A stretch of DNA of 64,000 nucleotides, taken from the NCBI GenBank assembly GCA_050633585.1, contig JBOEGT010000018.1, forward strand, positions 18,339 through 82,338, in the 5' to 3' direction. The position numbers and the translations under genes are program-made. The notes below the pieces were generated by a model. That model did not search any database. It was given only the letters and a program-made list of their open reading frames with translations, and was not told where the DNA came from. The stretch comes from CALKZN01 sp050633585 (GTDB taxonomy: Bacteria; Pseudomonadota; Gammaproteobacteria; Arenicellales; Arenicellaceae). Positions within the stretch are counted from its first letter, which is position 1. The number at the start of each line of letters is the position of its first letter. Below are positions 9,602-19,018 of the stretch, one piece after another.

Positions 9602-10015
9602 ATGTTAACCATTAAAGCAGATCTAGTGCAGCAAATGACACAACATGCACAACGCGAACACCCATTAGAATGTTGTGGTGTTCTCGCAGGAAAATCTAAC
9701 TCAGATAGAGCTGAACGCTGCATAGAAATGCGCAATGCAGCGGCATCGGAAACCTATTTCGAATACGACTCAAAACAGCATTTCAACGTGTGGCGTGAAA
9801 TGGATGAAAACGACGAAGAACCCATTGTCATATATCACTCACATACCGCTTCTATCGCTTACCCAAGTAAAACCGACATACTTTATGCAAATGAACCTTT
9901 TGCACATTTTGTCATTATTCCAACCAATAAAGACCATGGTGATGCCATCCGAAGTTTTCGCATTATTGAAAATAAAATAACAGAAGAAACCGTTAGCGTT
10001 GTTGAAAACTATTAA
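9602..10015 (+). CDS. JAMM/MPN+ metalloprotease (Mec/QbsD-like)
   Basis: 137 residues with the whole JAMM zinc site: Glu23 (HPLECCG), then His79-Ser-His81, Ser89 and Asp92 in the HxHx7Sx2D arrangement. Relatives Mec+ (mycobacteria) and QbsD cut at the C-terminus of small sulfur-carrier proteins. It lies 18 bp after the E1-rhodanese gene and 45 bp before the carrier gene, the trio expected for thiocarboxylate chemistry. Here the carrier already ends in Gly-Gly, so the protease is not needed to expose it. It may instead release the product or clean up dead-end adducts. Confidence 0.9.
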   Translation: MLTIKADLVQQMTQHAQREHPLECCGVLAGKSNSDRAERCIEMRNAAASETYFEYDSKQHFNVWREMDENDEEPIVIYHSHTASIAYPSKTDILYANEPFAHFVIIPTNKDHGDAIRSFRIIENKITEETVSVVENY

Positions 10016-10059
10016 CGCGCTATTTGACTACCTAACATTACTACGACTGGAGAACCAGC

Positions 10060-10338
10060 ATGCAAGTCACAATCAGTATCCCGACAATTTTAAGACCATT
10101 AACACAAGATCAAAAATCTATTCAAACCAACGGTCTAAACATTCTCGATGCTATCAACAATATTGATACGCAATACACAGGCATCAAAGACCGCTTAATA
10201 AATGCAGAGAAAGATGAAGTCCACCAATTCATTAATATTTATGTCAATGGGGATGACATTCGTTTCGCTGATAACTTGACTACCCCGCTGAATAACGGCG
10301 ACCAGATCACAATATTGCCCGCTGTCGCAGGAGGCTAA
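10060..10338 (+). CDS. ThiS/MoaD-family sulfur carrier protein
   Basis: 92 residues with the beta-grasp pattern: a hydrophobic start (QVTISIPTIL), IYVNGDDIRF in the middle, and the tail DQITILPAVAGG ending in the Gly-Gly needed for adenylation and thiocarboxylation. A ribosome site GGAGAA precedes the ATG. Similarity to MoaD/CysO/PdtH-type carriers is by fold pattern and context. As sulfur donor it would give its terminal COSH sulfur to the acyl adenylate or thioester made by the following enzymes. Unlike QbsE of thioquinolobactin, which carries extra residues after Gly-Gly, nothing needs trimming. Confidence 0.9.
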   Translation: MQVTISIPTILRPLTQDQKSIQTNGLNILDAINNIDTQYTGIKDRLINAEKDEVHQFINIYVNGDDIRFADNLTTPLNNGDQITILPAVAGG

Positions 10339-10401
10339 GCCCACCAAGCCTACTTAAAAAATTATACAACGACTGTCTCACAAAACATTGCCAATGGAAT
10401 T

Positions 10402-12366
10402 ATGATGAACAATAGTATTGCCGAACCCATAATAGCTGCCAAAAAGTCAACGCATCTATTAACAGGGTTTTCTTTTCATGAACTCGCACATACAGATGAA
10501 GGTTTATCACAAACCACTAGGTCGTTGGCTTATCAGGCTCAAAAACTAGGAATTGATTACCATCCGTTGGCAGAGCAAAGCCCGAAGAACGCATTGGAAA
10601 ACAAGGCTTCATTTCCTTCTTCAGGAATGACTCTTGAATTTACCGGGCCAGGAATAACCCCCATTACATGCCATGTCAGTGGCTGGCATGATAACACCAA
10701 CCTCCCAGCATCTGAAAATATCATTCAAGCCGCAACAGGCATCATGTCCATACATGGAAGGTTTTGCGGTGAATTAATGCCTCTTGGCATAGACTATGTC
10801 AGCACTATTACCGCTTGCCTGACTCTACAGGGCGCTATCGCGGCTGCGCTTGCACAACTGCATGGTCAAGCAATGACCACAAGTTCGACGTCAATGGCCG
10901 CCTCGGCATTGCTTACAGTGGGACAGTACTTAGCTGGCGCAACCGCACCAGAAGAACCCGAAAATATATTACCGCGTCAAAACGCTAACATCCGTTGCTT
11001 GCCTTTCATTTCCGCTGATGGAATAGCCTTTGAAATTGAAACGTTAAGTCCCAAGCCATGGAAAAATTTTTGGCAAGCGATGAAGGCTGATTCAAAAGCT
11101 ATATCCCAAGGTTGGCAAGCCTTTGTCTTGCGATATGCTAAAGCTATCGCGCCCATTCCAAATGCATTAATTGAACGCATTTCTGAGTACACATTTAAAG
11201 ACATTGAAAACATTGGACAAGCAACAAATGTTTCAGTTTGCCGTATCAGAACTGATGAAGAAAACCAATCTGATAGAGCACTTGGAATTCAGCAAGGCCC
11301 TTGGCAGTTCAGTCAACCATCCCTGTGTTCAAGCAGCCTTCTTTCAACAACACACCCTCATCAAGTAAATGACAATTGTTCAACAAAAACAATAGAAAAT
11401 CAGCCCCTTAAAGGCATCACAGTGATTGAGTCTTGCCGCCGAATTCAGGGCCCTTTGGCGGGCAACATACTCCGCCTTCTAGGCGCCAGTGTCACTCGCA
11501 TAGAACCTTTAGGTGGTGATACCTTACGAGGAATGCCTCCGATGGCTGACGGTTGTTCAGCAAGGTTTGATGCGTTAAATAATAATAAAGACATCCATGA
11601 AATTGATATCAAATCATCAACGGGGCAACAAAAAATTCAAGAAATGGCATCTCATGCAGATGTCTTTCTTCACAATTGGGCACCCAATAAAGCGGCAGAA
11701 TTAAACCTTGATCATGATAATTTAATCACACAAAACCCCGCATTAATCTATGCGTATGCTGGTGGTTGGGGAACCAAAGCAAATGATCTTTCTATTCCAG
11801 GTACGGATTTTATGGCGCAGGCCTATTCTGGCGTTGCTCATGTCATTAGCCAAACGTCCAAGAGTGCAGGTGGCTCTTTATTTACAATTCTTGATGTATT
11901 GGGTGGCGTCATTTCATCACAAGCTATCGTAGCCGCCTTATTACATAGAAAAATACATCACACCTCTCTGCGCGTCGACACATCATTACTCGATGCATCG
12001 AATTTACTCTTGTTGAACTCTGCGAATTCACATACCCATTTACAGGGAGTATTTGCAAGCAAAACGCGTTGTATAACATTTGAGTGCCAAAACGAACGGC
12101 AATCAGCGCAACTCCTTTCACACATTGACCCTGCTCTCACAGCGGCCTCACAACAGTTGTCGCTGGAAGAACTCTGTGAAAAATTACAAGCAATATTCCT
12201 GCTCCAACCGGCTAATTACTGGATTGAAAAAATAACCAACCTAGGTATTCCATGTGCCATTCCAGTTGAAGACCTCACTGAATTGCTAACAGATCCAAAA
12301 ATTCAATCACATTTACAAACCCAGTCCTATACACAAGTTAATAACCCTTGGAGGTTTTCGCTATGA
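10402..12366 (+). CDS. CaiB/BaiF family CoA-transferase-like protein with an extra N-terminal half
   Basis: 654 residues, about 1.6 times a normal family III CoA transferase. The half from about residue 330 follows the family closely: LKGITVIESCRRIQGPLAGN, LLGASVTRIEP, DIKSSTGQ, NPALIYAYAGGWG, and GTDFMAQAYSGVA retaining the aspartate expected to carry the acyl-CoA anhydride. The N-terminal half has only faint family traits (around ATGIMSIHGRFCGE and ALAQLHGQ) and may be a degenerate second copy. The PDTC and thioquinolobactin loci also contain such a protein. Its job could be acyl transfer to or from CoA or the carrier rather than classical CoA exchange. The last bases overlap the ligase start (ATGA, 12363-12366). 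Confidence 0.8.
   Translation: MMNNSIAEPIIAAKKSTHLLTGFSFHELAHTDEGLSQTTRSLAYQAQKLGIDYHPLAEQSPKNALENKASFPSSGMTLEFTGPGITPITCHVSGWHDNTNLPASENIIQAATGIMSIHGRFCGELMPLGIDYVSTITACLTLQGAIAAALAQLHGQAMTTSSTSMAASALLTVGQYLAGATAPEEPENILPRQNANIRCLPFISADGIAFEIETLSPKPWKNFWQAMKADSKAISQGWQAFVLRYAKAIAPIPNALIERISEYTFKDIENIGQATNVSVCRIRTDEENQSDRALGIQQGPWQFSQPSLCSSSLLSTTHPHQVNDNCSTKTIENQPLKGITVIESCRRIQGPLAGNILRLLGASVTRIEPLGGDTLRGMPPMADGCSARFDALNNNKDIHEIDIKSSTGQQKIQEMASHADVFLHNWAPNKAAELNLDHDNLITQNPALIYAYAGGWGTKANDLSIPGTDFMAQAYSGVAHVISQTSKSAGGSLFTILDVLGGVISSQAIVAALLHRKIHHTSLRVDTSLLDASNLLLLNSANSHTHLQGVFASKTRCITFECQNERQSAQLLSHIDPALTAASQQLSLEELCEKLQAIFLLQPANYWIEKITNLGIPCAIPVEDLTELLTDPKIQSHLQTQSYTQVNNPWRFSL
12350..12354 (+). 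promoter_or_regulatory. Ribosome binding site deciding the ligase start
   Basis: GGAGG lies 8 bases before the ATG at 12363. An in-frame upstream ATG at 12348 overlaps this site and has no site of its own, so 12363 is the better start. Confidence 0.8.
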
Positions 12367-14036
12367 ACAATGCTGGTATTATCGACCTACTGCCTCGTGA
12401 GCTCCGTCAACAATGGGTACAAGATGGCACTTACCCCAATCAATCTGTCTATTCGTTATTTCGCAACCATGCCAAAGCACACCCAAGTAAGCCGGCGATA
12501 CTGGCACTTGATAAGACCGTGACTTACGGCGAGCTATTAGACAAAGCCAATAGACTCGCAAATAGCTTACAGAAAATGGGTATTGTTGATGGCGATGTTG
12601 TCGCCTATCAATTAAAAAATACGTGGCGATGCTGTGCTATTGATCTAGCTGTAGCAGCATTAGGTGCCATTGTTGCGCCATTTCCTCCCGGCCGTGGTCG
12701 CTTAGATATTGAATTACTCATTAAGCGATGTTCCGCTAGAGTTGTGATTGTCGAACCACAACAAGGTGATTTAAACATGGGTGAAATTATCCAATCACTA
12801 CGCCCAAAACTGCTCTCGTTGAGATCTCTGGTGATGAACGGTCACAAGCCAGAAGGCTGGCTTAACCTTGACGATCTATTTGACGAAAAACCAATCGAAA
12901 ACTCTCAACTTCCCACTGTGTGTGCCGATTGGCCAGTACGCTTATTAGTGTCTTCGGGCACAGAGTCTGAGCCGAAACTCGTTGCATACTCACACAATGC
13001 CCTCGTCGGCGGCAGAGGCCGTTTCTTACAAAGAATCGATGCAAAAGGTGACACCTTCAGAGGGCTGTATTTAGTACCAATGGGCTCCTCGTTTGGCTCA
13101 ACAGCAACATTTGGTATTTTGTCCTGGCTAGGAGGCTCTATCGTACTGCTACCAAAATTTGACGTATCAAACGCCATAAAAGCTATCGAACAATTACGCC
13201 CAAGTTACATCCTTGGCGTTCCCACCATGATGCAAAGAATTGCAGCAGAGCCTGCACTACAACACATTGATAAATCGAGCCTCAAAGCACTCATTAGTGG
13301 CGGTTCTATCATCGATGAAACCACGATTAAACGCTGTATTGATAAATTTGGATGTAACTTTATCAATCTATATGGCTCAGCTGATGGCGTCAATTGCCAC
13401 AACTTACTGGATGAAAGCCTAGATGCCATTATCAAAAGCGTAGGCAAGCCAAACCCAAGTATTTGTGACATCCGAATTATTGATGAAAATGGTATAGTCG
13501 TACCGCAAGGCTCAATGGGAGAAATCGTAGCCAGAGGCCCATTAAGCCCAATGCAGTATGTCAACGCCCCAGACATGGATAATCAATATCGAGATATGGA
13601 AGGCTGGGTTTATACTGGAGATTTGGGCTATATCGACAAAGAGGGATATCTCGTACTATCGGGTCGTAAAAAAGATGTCATTATTCGTGGAGGCGCCAAT
13701 ATCAGTCCAACACAAATAGAAAATCTTGCCACTGCGCATCCCAACATCGTCAGCGCCGCTTGTGTGCCAGTCCCCGATGATGATTTAGGTCATCGAGTGT
13801 GTATTTGCGTTACTTTGTGCGACCAATCCAAACACTTTAGCTTGACTGAACTTACGGATTTCCTGCGTGAACAAGGACTTGAAGTAAACAAACTTCCCGA
13901 ATACCTACAATTTTACAAACAACTCCCACTGAACCCCGCAGGCAAAATAGACAAAAAACAACTCACGGAAAAAGCCTCACGCCTTCACCGTAAAGAACCG
14001 CTTAGAAAAGCTGTTGGAGATCAAGTATGTCATTAG
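12363..14036 (+). CDS. AMP-forming acyl/aryl-acid ligase
   Basis: 557 residues of the ANL superfamily. The phosphate loop is SSGTESEPK, a variant of the usual SSGTTGxPK. Later motifs are clear: INLYGSADG (A5-like), GWVYTGDLGYIDKEGYL with the ATP-binding Asp, the hinge GRKKDVIIRGGANI, and a C-terminal PLNPAGKIDKKQL with the catalytic Lys. It should adenylate a carboxylic acid, here probably the metallophore's carboxylate(s), so that sulfur from the carrier thiocarboxylate can replace AMP. It overlaps the CaiB-like gene before it and the dehydrogenase gene after it, so the three are tightly coupled. Substrate identity (dipicolinate, a quinoline acid or another) cannot be told. Confidence 0.9.
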   Translation: MNNAGIIDLLPRELRQQWVQDGTYPNQSVYSLFRNHAKAHPSKPAILALDKTVTYGELLDKANRLANSLQKMGIVDGDVVAYQLKNTWRCCAIDLAVAALGAIVAPFPPGRGRLDIELLIKRCSARVVIVEPQQGDLNMGEIIQSLRPKLLSLRSLVMNGHKPEGWLNLDDLFDEKPIENSQLPTVCADWPVRLLVSSGTESEPKLVAYSHNALVGGRGRFLQRIDAKGDTFRGLYLVPMGSSFGSTATFGILSWLGGSIVLLPKFDVSNAIKAIEQLRPSYILGVPTMMQRIAAEPALQHIDKSSLKALISGGSIIDETTIKRCIDKFGCNFINLYGSADGVNCHNLLDESLDAIIKSVGKPNPSICDIRIIDENGIVVPQGSMGEIVARGPLSPMQYVNAPDMDNQYRDMEGWVYTGDLGYIDKEGYLVLSGRKKDVIIRGGANISPTQIENLATAHPNIVSAACVPVPDDDLGHRVCICVTLCDQSKHFSLTELTDFLREQGLEVNKLPEYLQFYKQLPLNPAGKIDKKQLTEKASRLHRKEPLRKAVGDQVCH

Positions 14037-15211
14037 CGCCACACTTCATTGCCACTGATACTCCTGTGAGCAACGTCAGAAAACAAATAGAGTGTTTTGT
14101 CAAAACACATATTCTACCTAATGAACCACTGTTATCCTCATCAGGTATCGAAAGCAAACAACTCATGGCTCAATTGAGCCAAAAAGCCAAAAAAGAAGGC
14201 CTTAGAGGGCTTTACTATCCGTTATCTATTGGCGGTAAGATTGCTCAATTATCAGAGTATGTTTCGATTGCTGAAAGCGAAGGTTATTCGGAATTCGGCC
14301 CAGCCATATTCGGTAGCTACTCGGCATTGGACGCCCACATGCTCAACACCTTTGGATCCAAAGTGGTGAAAAAAGAATTCTTAGAACCATTAGTTCAAGG
14401 CAAAGCTATGCCTTGCTTTGGCATGACAGAACCCAATAAAAGTGGCTCTATTCCAGCGCTAATGAGCTCTTATGCAACGCTAGAAAATGGAGAATGGGTT
14501 ATTAACGGCGGAAAGTGGTTTATCTCCAACGCACATCGTGCCAGCTTTATGACGGTCATGGTGCGCACAGAAAAAGACGTTTCGACAACGAAAGCTTTTT
14601 CTAAATTAATCATCCCAACTGATACTGCAGGTTTTTCAATTCAACGTGAAATCTCCGTGCTTGGCCGCCAACAAGGCCAATGTGAAATCTCCTTAGAAAA
14701 CGTACGTATTCCCGAAGCGTTTATTTTAGGCGAGCGTGGCCAAGGCATGTGGCTCGCAGGCCAACGCCTTCATATTGGCAGGCTATTACGATCAGCTCAT
14801 TGGCTTGGCCTCGCGAATCGATGTGTCAATATCATGCAAGAACGTATTCTCTCGTCGCGTGGACAAATGGCGAAACTCAGTGAAAAGCAATTAGTGAGAC
14901 AGCATATTTTTCATTCTCATCACCGCATACTCAGCGCTCAACTCATCACAAAGAAAGCAGCCATCAGTGTCGATCAAAACAACGCAAATGAAACATTGGT
15001 CAACCTGGCAAAATTTTCAGCTGCTAAAGCGCTAAGCCTCACCGCCGACTCAGCTGTACAGATACTGGGTTCAGATGCACTAGATGACAAGCATCCACTT
15101 TCAGGCATTTACCGAACCGCCCGCACCACCCGAATACTCGATGGCACGGATGAATCCTTAATCAGCGCCGTGGGAAAAAAGTTGATCCATTCACAAAAAG
15201 CATCCGCATAA
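14027..15211 (+). CDS. Acyl-CoA dehydrogenase family flavoenzyme
   Basis: 394 residues with the family landmarks: CFGMTEPNKSGS for flavin contact, WVINGGKWFISNA, VLGRQQGQCEISLENVRIPE, and the C-terminal RTARTTRILDGTDESL. The start at 14027 has GGAG upstream and overlaps the ligase end by 10 bp. It would oxidise an acyl-thioester or carrier-bound intermediate with FAD, for example to desaturate or aromatise a ring; that is inference. Its place in the sulfur-transfer operon makes a fatty-acid degradation role unlikely. The exact electron acceptor and catalytic base are not clear from the motifs. Confidence 0.88.
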   Translation: MSLAPHFIATDTPVSNVRKQIECFVKTHILPNEPLLSSSGIESKQLMAQLSQKAKKEGLRGLYYPLSIGGKIAQLSEYVSIAESEGYSEFGPAIFGSYSALDAHMLNTFGSKVVKKEFLEPLVQGKAMPCFGMTEPNKSGSIPALMSSYATLENGEWVINGGKWFISNAHRASFMTVMVRTEKDVSTTKAFSKLIIPTDTAGFSIQREISVLGRQQGQCEISLENVRIPEAFILGERGQGMWLAGQRLHIGRLLRSAHWLGLANRCVNIMQERILSSRGQMAKLSEKQLVRQHIFHSHHRILSAQLITKKAAISVDQNNANETLVNLAKFSAAKALSLTADSAVQILGSDALDDKHPLSGIYRTARTTRILDGTDESLISAVGKKLIHSQKASA

Positions 15212-15257
15212 ATTCACCGTCAATTTCAACACCTATCGTTTCAAGTAACACATCATT

Positions 15258-16418
15258 ATGAACAATTTCGTCAATATGGAAAAGTTAGTTCAAACGCCAT
15301 TAACCAACGAAGAACTTCAACTCACTCTGGAAATTTTATTACATCGAATAGATGATATTGACGATCAATGCGATGGTAGTTTTCCGATTTATTCCATTGG
15401 TCAACAAAACCAATGGCGCACTTCATCAGGTGGATCATGGCTAGGCGGGTTCTGGGCTGCGTGTTGGTGGCTAAAAGCATACCTAACAAAATCTAAAAAA
15501 GATGCCGCTACCGCCCTAGAACTATGCAAAAAATTAGAAAACAAGCTCTCAATTAACACAATCAATCGTTCTATGATTTTTTGGTATGGCGCTAGCTTGG
15601 GATCGAAGTGGCATAATGATCCAACAGCACATAGAATTAGCATAGAAGCATCGAGACACCTCCATCATTCGTTCGACAATATACTTCAGGCTATCCCGCT
15701 TGGAAAAGACATGGGAGGTGGTCCCAATGCCGACAAAAAAGTGTCAATAGACACTTTAGCATCAACACTGCAATTACTGATGTATAGCCAAGATATAAAG
15801 GCTTCTCAAACTGTTCAGCGACACCTAGACACCTTAATAAACACACTATCTGAACAAACATCTTCTCAAACCACTGGACGATGGTACTCAGAAGCGCATT
15901 ACCGATCTGGAAAATTAAAACCCATAGGTATCGCTGGCAATTGGTCTCGTGGTCAAGCGTGGGCAATGCTAGCACTGAGTAAGGCAGCCTATCTATGGGG
16001 CAGCCCATATTTAGAGCAAGCGCAACACGCTTGTGAATACTGGGAAAGTTCACGTTGGTTTCATTCAAACTCAATACAGCACCATCAACGCATTCCACTG
16101 AACGACTTAGACCAAACAAATGGATTGCATGACCCCTCTTCATTGCTCGTTAGTTCACTTGCATTACTATTGTTAAACCAGTTACAGGAAAATGATCACT
16201 ATTTACAACTGGCTAAAAAACAAATTGCCGTCATTCTTCGAAGTACTTATTTTTCAGCAACCAACACCGACAACAATAAGCAAGGCATATTTTGGGGGTG
16301 CTGCATGACAACACAATACCCAAACGAACAATCATTAGTTGAATCTCCGTGGGGTATCTTTTTCTTAGCCTCTTGCTTGTCTATTTTATTAGGCCATATC
16401 CAGCCCTATGATGTCTAA
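15258..16418 (+). CDS. GH88-like (unsaturated glucuronyl hydrolase fold) protein
   Basis: 386 residues resembling (alpha/alpha)6-barrel glycosidases of family GH88. GGSWLGGFWAACWWLKAYL (about 58-76) matches the WxxGFWPGxLW entry motif, VSIDTLASTLQLL (about 162-174) lies where the Asp of the 'IDNMMN' motif is found, and NWSRGQAWAMLAL (about 228-240) matches WARGQAW. The HDLGF motif bearing the catalytic Asp in characterised enzymes appears to be replaced by FWYGASLG (about 108-115), so ordinary hydrolase chemistry is doubtful. No signal peptide is seen, so it is cytoplasmic. It lies 46 bp after the dehydrogenase gene in the same operon. A vinyl-ether hydration or enol intermediate step in metallophore synthesis is possible but speculative. 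Confidence 0.65.
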   Translation: MNNFVNMEKLVQTPLTNEELQLTLEILLHRIDDIDDQCDGSFPIYSIGQQNQWRTSSGGSWLGGFWAACWWLKAYLTKSKKDAATALELCKKLENKLSINTINRSMIFWYGASLGSKWHNDPTAHRISIEASRHLHHSFDNILQAIPLGKDMGGGPNADKKVSIDTLASTLQLLMYSQDIKASQTVQRHLDTLINTLSEQTSSQTTGRWYSEAHYRSGKLKPIGIAGNWSRGQAWAMLALSKAAYLWGSPYLEQAQHACEYWESSRWFHSNSIQHHQRIPLNDLDQTNGLHDPSSLLVSSLALLLLNQLQENDHYLQLAKKQIAVILRSTYFSATNTDNNKQGIFWGCCMTTQYPNEQSLVESPWGIFFLASCLSILLGHIQPYDV

Positions 16419-16474
16419 GAAAGAAAACAAGTTTAGGGTATTAAAATTGAAACATTAACGCCCGACTGGTGAAA

Positions 16475-17836
16475 TCACACAGCCCTAGTTTTCGGCTGCG
16501 AACGTGCACGCGATGAGGTAGGCTGCTCTGACAGGAGGGTTTGCGCATTTATTTCGATATTATCCATAATGTTTTTCAAAACAACCATCGCATCATTATT
16601 ATGATAGACATTGACGCCTACAGGGATTTCACCTGTAGACATTAACGACTCTTCAGGGGCAACAAAATTACCCATGCCAATCGCAAATATAGCCTTCAAT
16701 GGCTTCTTATGTTGATCACGGACACGGTAATCTTGAGAAACCGTTAAAAATCCTCGAGATTGATCACACTCTACTTCAATGCCATCAGCATTGAGTATCT
16801 TAGGATGAGCCGCACGATATCCCGTGGCTTGAATTATCAATCCCGTTTTAGAAAAAATACTCCCTTTCTTGCTTATGCTATCCATGATGGAATGAACGCT
16901 TGAAAAGGTGGCAATTTCAACTCGAGGCTCAGTACCATCAATCACGGATAAGTATGTTTTTTTCGCTTCACTGCGCAAACCGCAGTAGCGATTAATACGG
17001 CGTGTTTCAATATCCACCAACCCTTTTTCGCCTAATTGCGAACAATCATTAAATTCACGAATACAAGAATAATGTAATTTTACTGAACTGCGAGTTATCA
17101 CTTTTATCTGTTGTTTAGCTAACGCGTTCGAAAAATTTCGAAGCAAATATTCAACGACTGAAAAAGCGCTATGGGAGCCTCCAAAAATGATAATTTTTTG
17201 CCCCGAGTCTATTAAAGCCCTCAGTTGATCATTATATTGACCACGCAACACTTTTTCAGAGCATTCCAAATGCGCACCCATAGTGATTGCTAAGCGCTTA
17301 AAGCTTTCATCTTTTCTTTCAGTCGCGCCAGTTGCTATCACCGCATATTCAGACGTAACCAACGGCTGCCCTAGCGCATTAAAGCTTGTGACCTCACCTG
17401 TTGATTCAAGCTTCAGACTAGCGACATGGGTGCCAGAATAAAAATTTGACGCATCATAGGTGCTCAATATCTCCCTCAAATGCAATGATGTGTCATTAAA
17501 AAATTCAGAAATCAACTTTAATGGAACTTCCTTGTGGGCAAACTCACATAAGCGTCTACCGTTCTCATTATTTAAAATATCAGCAAACACACCTTGCTTT
17601 GAAATTCCTGCAATGAAATCTTCTACTGGTGAGTTCGACAGAATATCAAAACGTAAACTCTCCAACTGATCCGAACCACGCTTATCAAGATACACTAGAC
17701 CTTGTTGACATAATGCCTCAAGGTGACCCTGTCGATCGGCAGCAAAAGCAACCCCTAGTCCTGAAATTCCAAAACCAATAACTTGTACTTTGCTCACGCC
17801 AACCTGCTGTGTTGTTGTTTGTTTCTCATGATTCAC
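16475..17836 (-). CDS. FAD/NAD(P)-binding oxidoreductase
   Basis: About 453 residues from a GTG at 17836, which has AAGAGG 8 bases upstream; a TTG at 17902 overlapping the OsmC gene would add 22 residues. The N-terminus holds an FAD motif (VIGFGISGLGVAFA) and the middle a second dinucleotide motif (IIIFGGSHSAFSVVEYLL), the layout of flavin-dependent N-hydroxylating or lysine-monooxygenase-like and related enzymes. QATGYRAAHP near the C-terminus is the ATG motif of such proteins. It could oxidise a metallophore intermediate or its sulfur. It follows the tandem OsmC gene directly. Precise function is unknown to me. Confidence 0.7.
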   Translation of the reverse strand: MNHEKQTTTQQVGVSKVQVIGFGISGLGVAFAADRQGHLEALCQQGLVYLDKRGSDQLESLRFDILSNSPVEDFIAGISKQGVFADILNNENGRRLCEFAHKEVPLKLISEFFNDTSLHLREILSTYDASNFYSGTHVASLKLESTGEVTSFNALGQPLVTSEYAVIATGATERKDESFKRLAITMGAHLECSEKVLRGQYNDQLRALIDSGQKIIIFGGSHSAFSVVEYLLRNFSNALAKQQIKVITRSSVKLHYSCIREFNDCSQLGEKGLVDIETRRINRYCGLRSEAKKTYLSVIDGTEPRVEIATFSSVHSIMDSISKKGSIFSKTGLIIQATGYRAAHPKILNADGIEVECDQSRGFLTVSQDYRVRDQHKKPLKAIFAIGMGNFVAPEESLMSTGEIPVGVNVYHNNDAMVVLKNIMDNIEINAQTLLSEQPTSSRARSQPKTRAV

Positions 17837-17885
17837 ACCTAAGACCTCTTTAAGCTCACCATTAGCCCCTTCAGGCAAGCAGTGA

Positions 17886-18941
17886 TTAGCCTTTACTGAC
17901 AAACTCTAAAATCTGAGCGCTATGTCGGTGCAAATGTAAATTCACGCTTTGGGGCTCAATTAACAAGCGAGTGATGGGTGATTGTTCAATGGATTGCAAA
18001 ATGATCTGATTCACCAGCACATCATCTGCCGGGGTATCAACATCAAAAATTGCATTGATCTCTTGCAGCTTACTTGGAACATCAGGGTCAATACCCAACA
18101 TGCCGCGCATATCCACAAGGCCGGTAGTACGGACTTTCAAACCATTGAGCGTTATCTGTTGCTCTTCAGCAAGATTGACAAAGGTCCTCGTCAGGCAGGC
18201 GGCAAATGCTGACATTAAAATCTCTTGAGGGTTGGCTCCTCGATCTATACCCCCTCCTTGCTTGGGTTGATCAACGCGTGTATAACGGACGCGATCTGGA
18301 TATTTCACCATGAGCTGAAAACCATACTCCCAATCAAGTTCGACAAATAATTCCTTCGCGTCGCCAACAGCAGTCACTGAAACTAACTCATCAATCACCA
18401 AATCAGTCCCCGATACAGTGACAGGATTGCTTTCAACAATTGTTCGATGGTTAGGACTATGATGAGATAGTTTTTTCAAAATCTCTGAAAATAACAGATT
18501 ATCTTCAGGAGACTCTGCATCAAAGTCAACGCGATAATCAAAATCTGTCAACAATGCTGGATGATCATCATTTTTTAAGTAATGTTTACCAGTGACAGAA
18601 AATTTAAGACTTTGAATATTACGACCTTGTGTTGTCGCCCCTTTAACCATGGTTAAGAGCGCGCAAGAGCCTAAGCCCGTCAATGCAAGTTCTTCTGGAG
18701 TAAAGACCATTTCTTTTGCACATACACTTGAAACGGACGCTTCATCGTTAAGCGTAATTCGCCATTGAAAATTTCGTGCACTTTTCACTGACCCTATTAG
18801 CGCTGCATTGACAAACGCCAATAGCGTATCACCACCAGTCCATTGCGCTTCGGCATCATAAGCAAATACACCTTGCGTATTGTCTTCACGAATTTCGTGC
18901 ATGAGTTCGCTCACGCCCGCTACATTTACACCATTTTTCAT
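17886..18941 (-). CDS. Tandem OsmC/Ohr-like domain protein
   Basis: 351 residues with two OsmC-like domains. The first (about 20-170) contains LTGLGSCALLTMVKGATTQG. The second (about 190-345) has NPQEILMSAFAACLTRTFVNL followed by the long-helix to strand pattern of the fold. Family members such as Ohr and OsmC use paired cysteines to reduce organic hydroperoxides; each half here keeps a single Cys in the helix position (GSCALL, AACLTR), and the second catalytic Cys is not evident. It precedes the FAD oxidoreductase gene. A role in thiol/thiocarboxylate handling or peroxide protection is inferred only from its place in a sulfur-metallophore locus. Confidence 0.75.
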   Translation of the reverse strand: MKNGVNVAGVSELMHEIREDNTQGVFAYDAEAQWTGGDTLLAFVNAALIGSVKSARNFQWRITLNDEASVSSVCAKEMVFTPEELALTGLGSCALLTMVKGATTQGRNIQSLKFSVTGKHYLKNDDHPALLTDFDYRVDFDAESPEDNLLFSEILKKLSHHSPNHRTIVESNPVTVSGTDLVIDELVSVTAVGDAKELFVELDWEYGFQLMVKYPDRVRYTRVDQPKQGGGIDRGANPQEILMSAFAACLTRTFVNLAEEQQITLNGLKVRTTGLVDMRGMLGIDPDVPSKLQEINAIFDVDTPADDVLVNQIILQSIEQSPITRLLIEPQSVNLHLHRHSAQILEFVSKG

Positions 18942-19018
18942 CGCACTGTCTCTTTAATCTATATATTTAGGTAAGGCTATATCATTAGCCAAAGGTATTT
19001 GACTATTCAATTAAGTGA

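Noticed and set aside
8409..16418. Thioquinolobactin cluster proper
   Set aside because: The sulfur-transfer genes fit, but no tryptophan/kynurenine enzymes for the quinoline part are in the window, and the carrier lacks the extra C-terminal residues.
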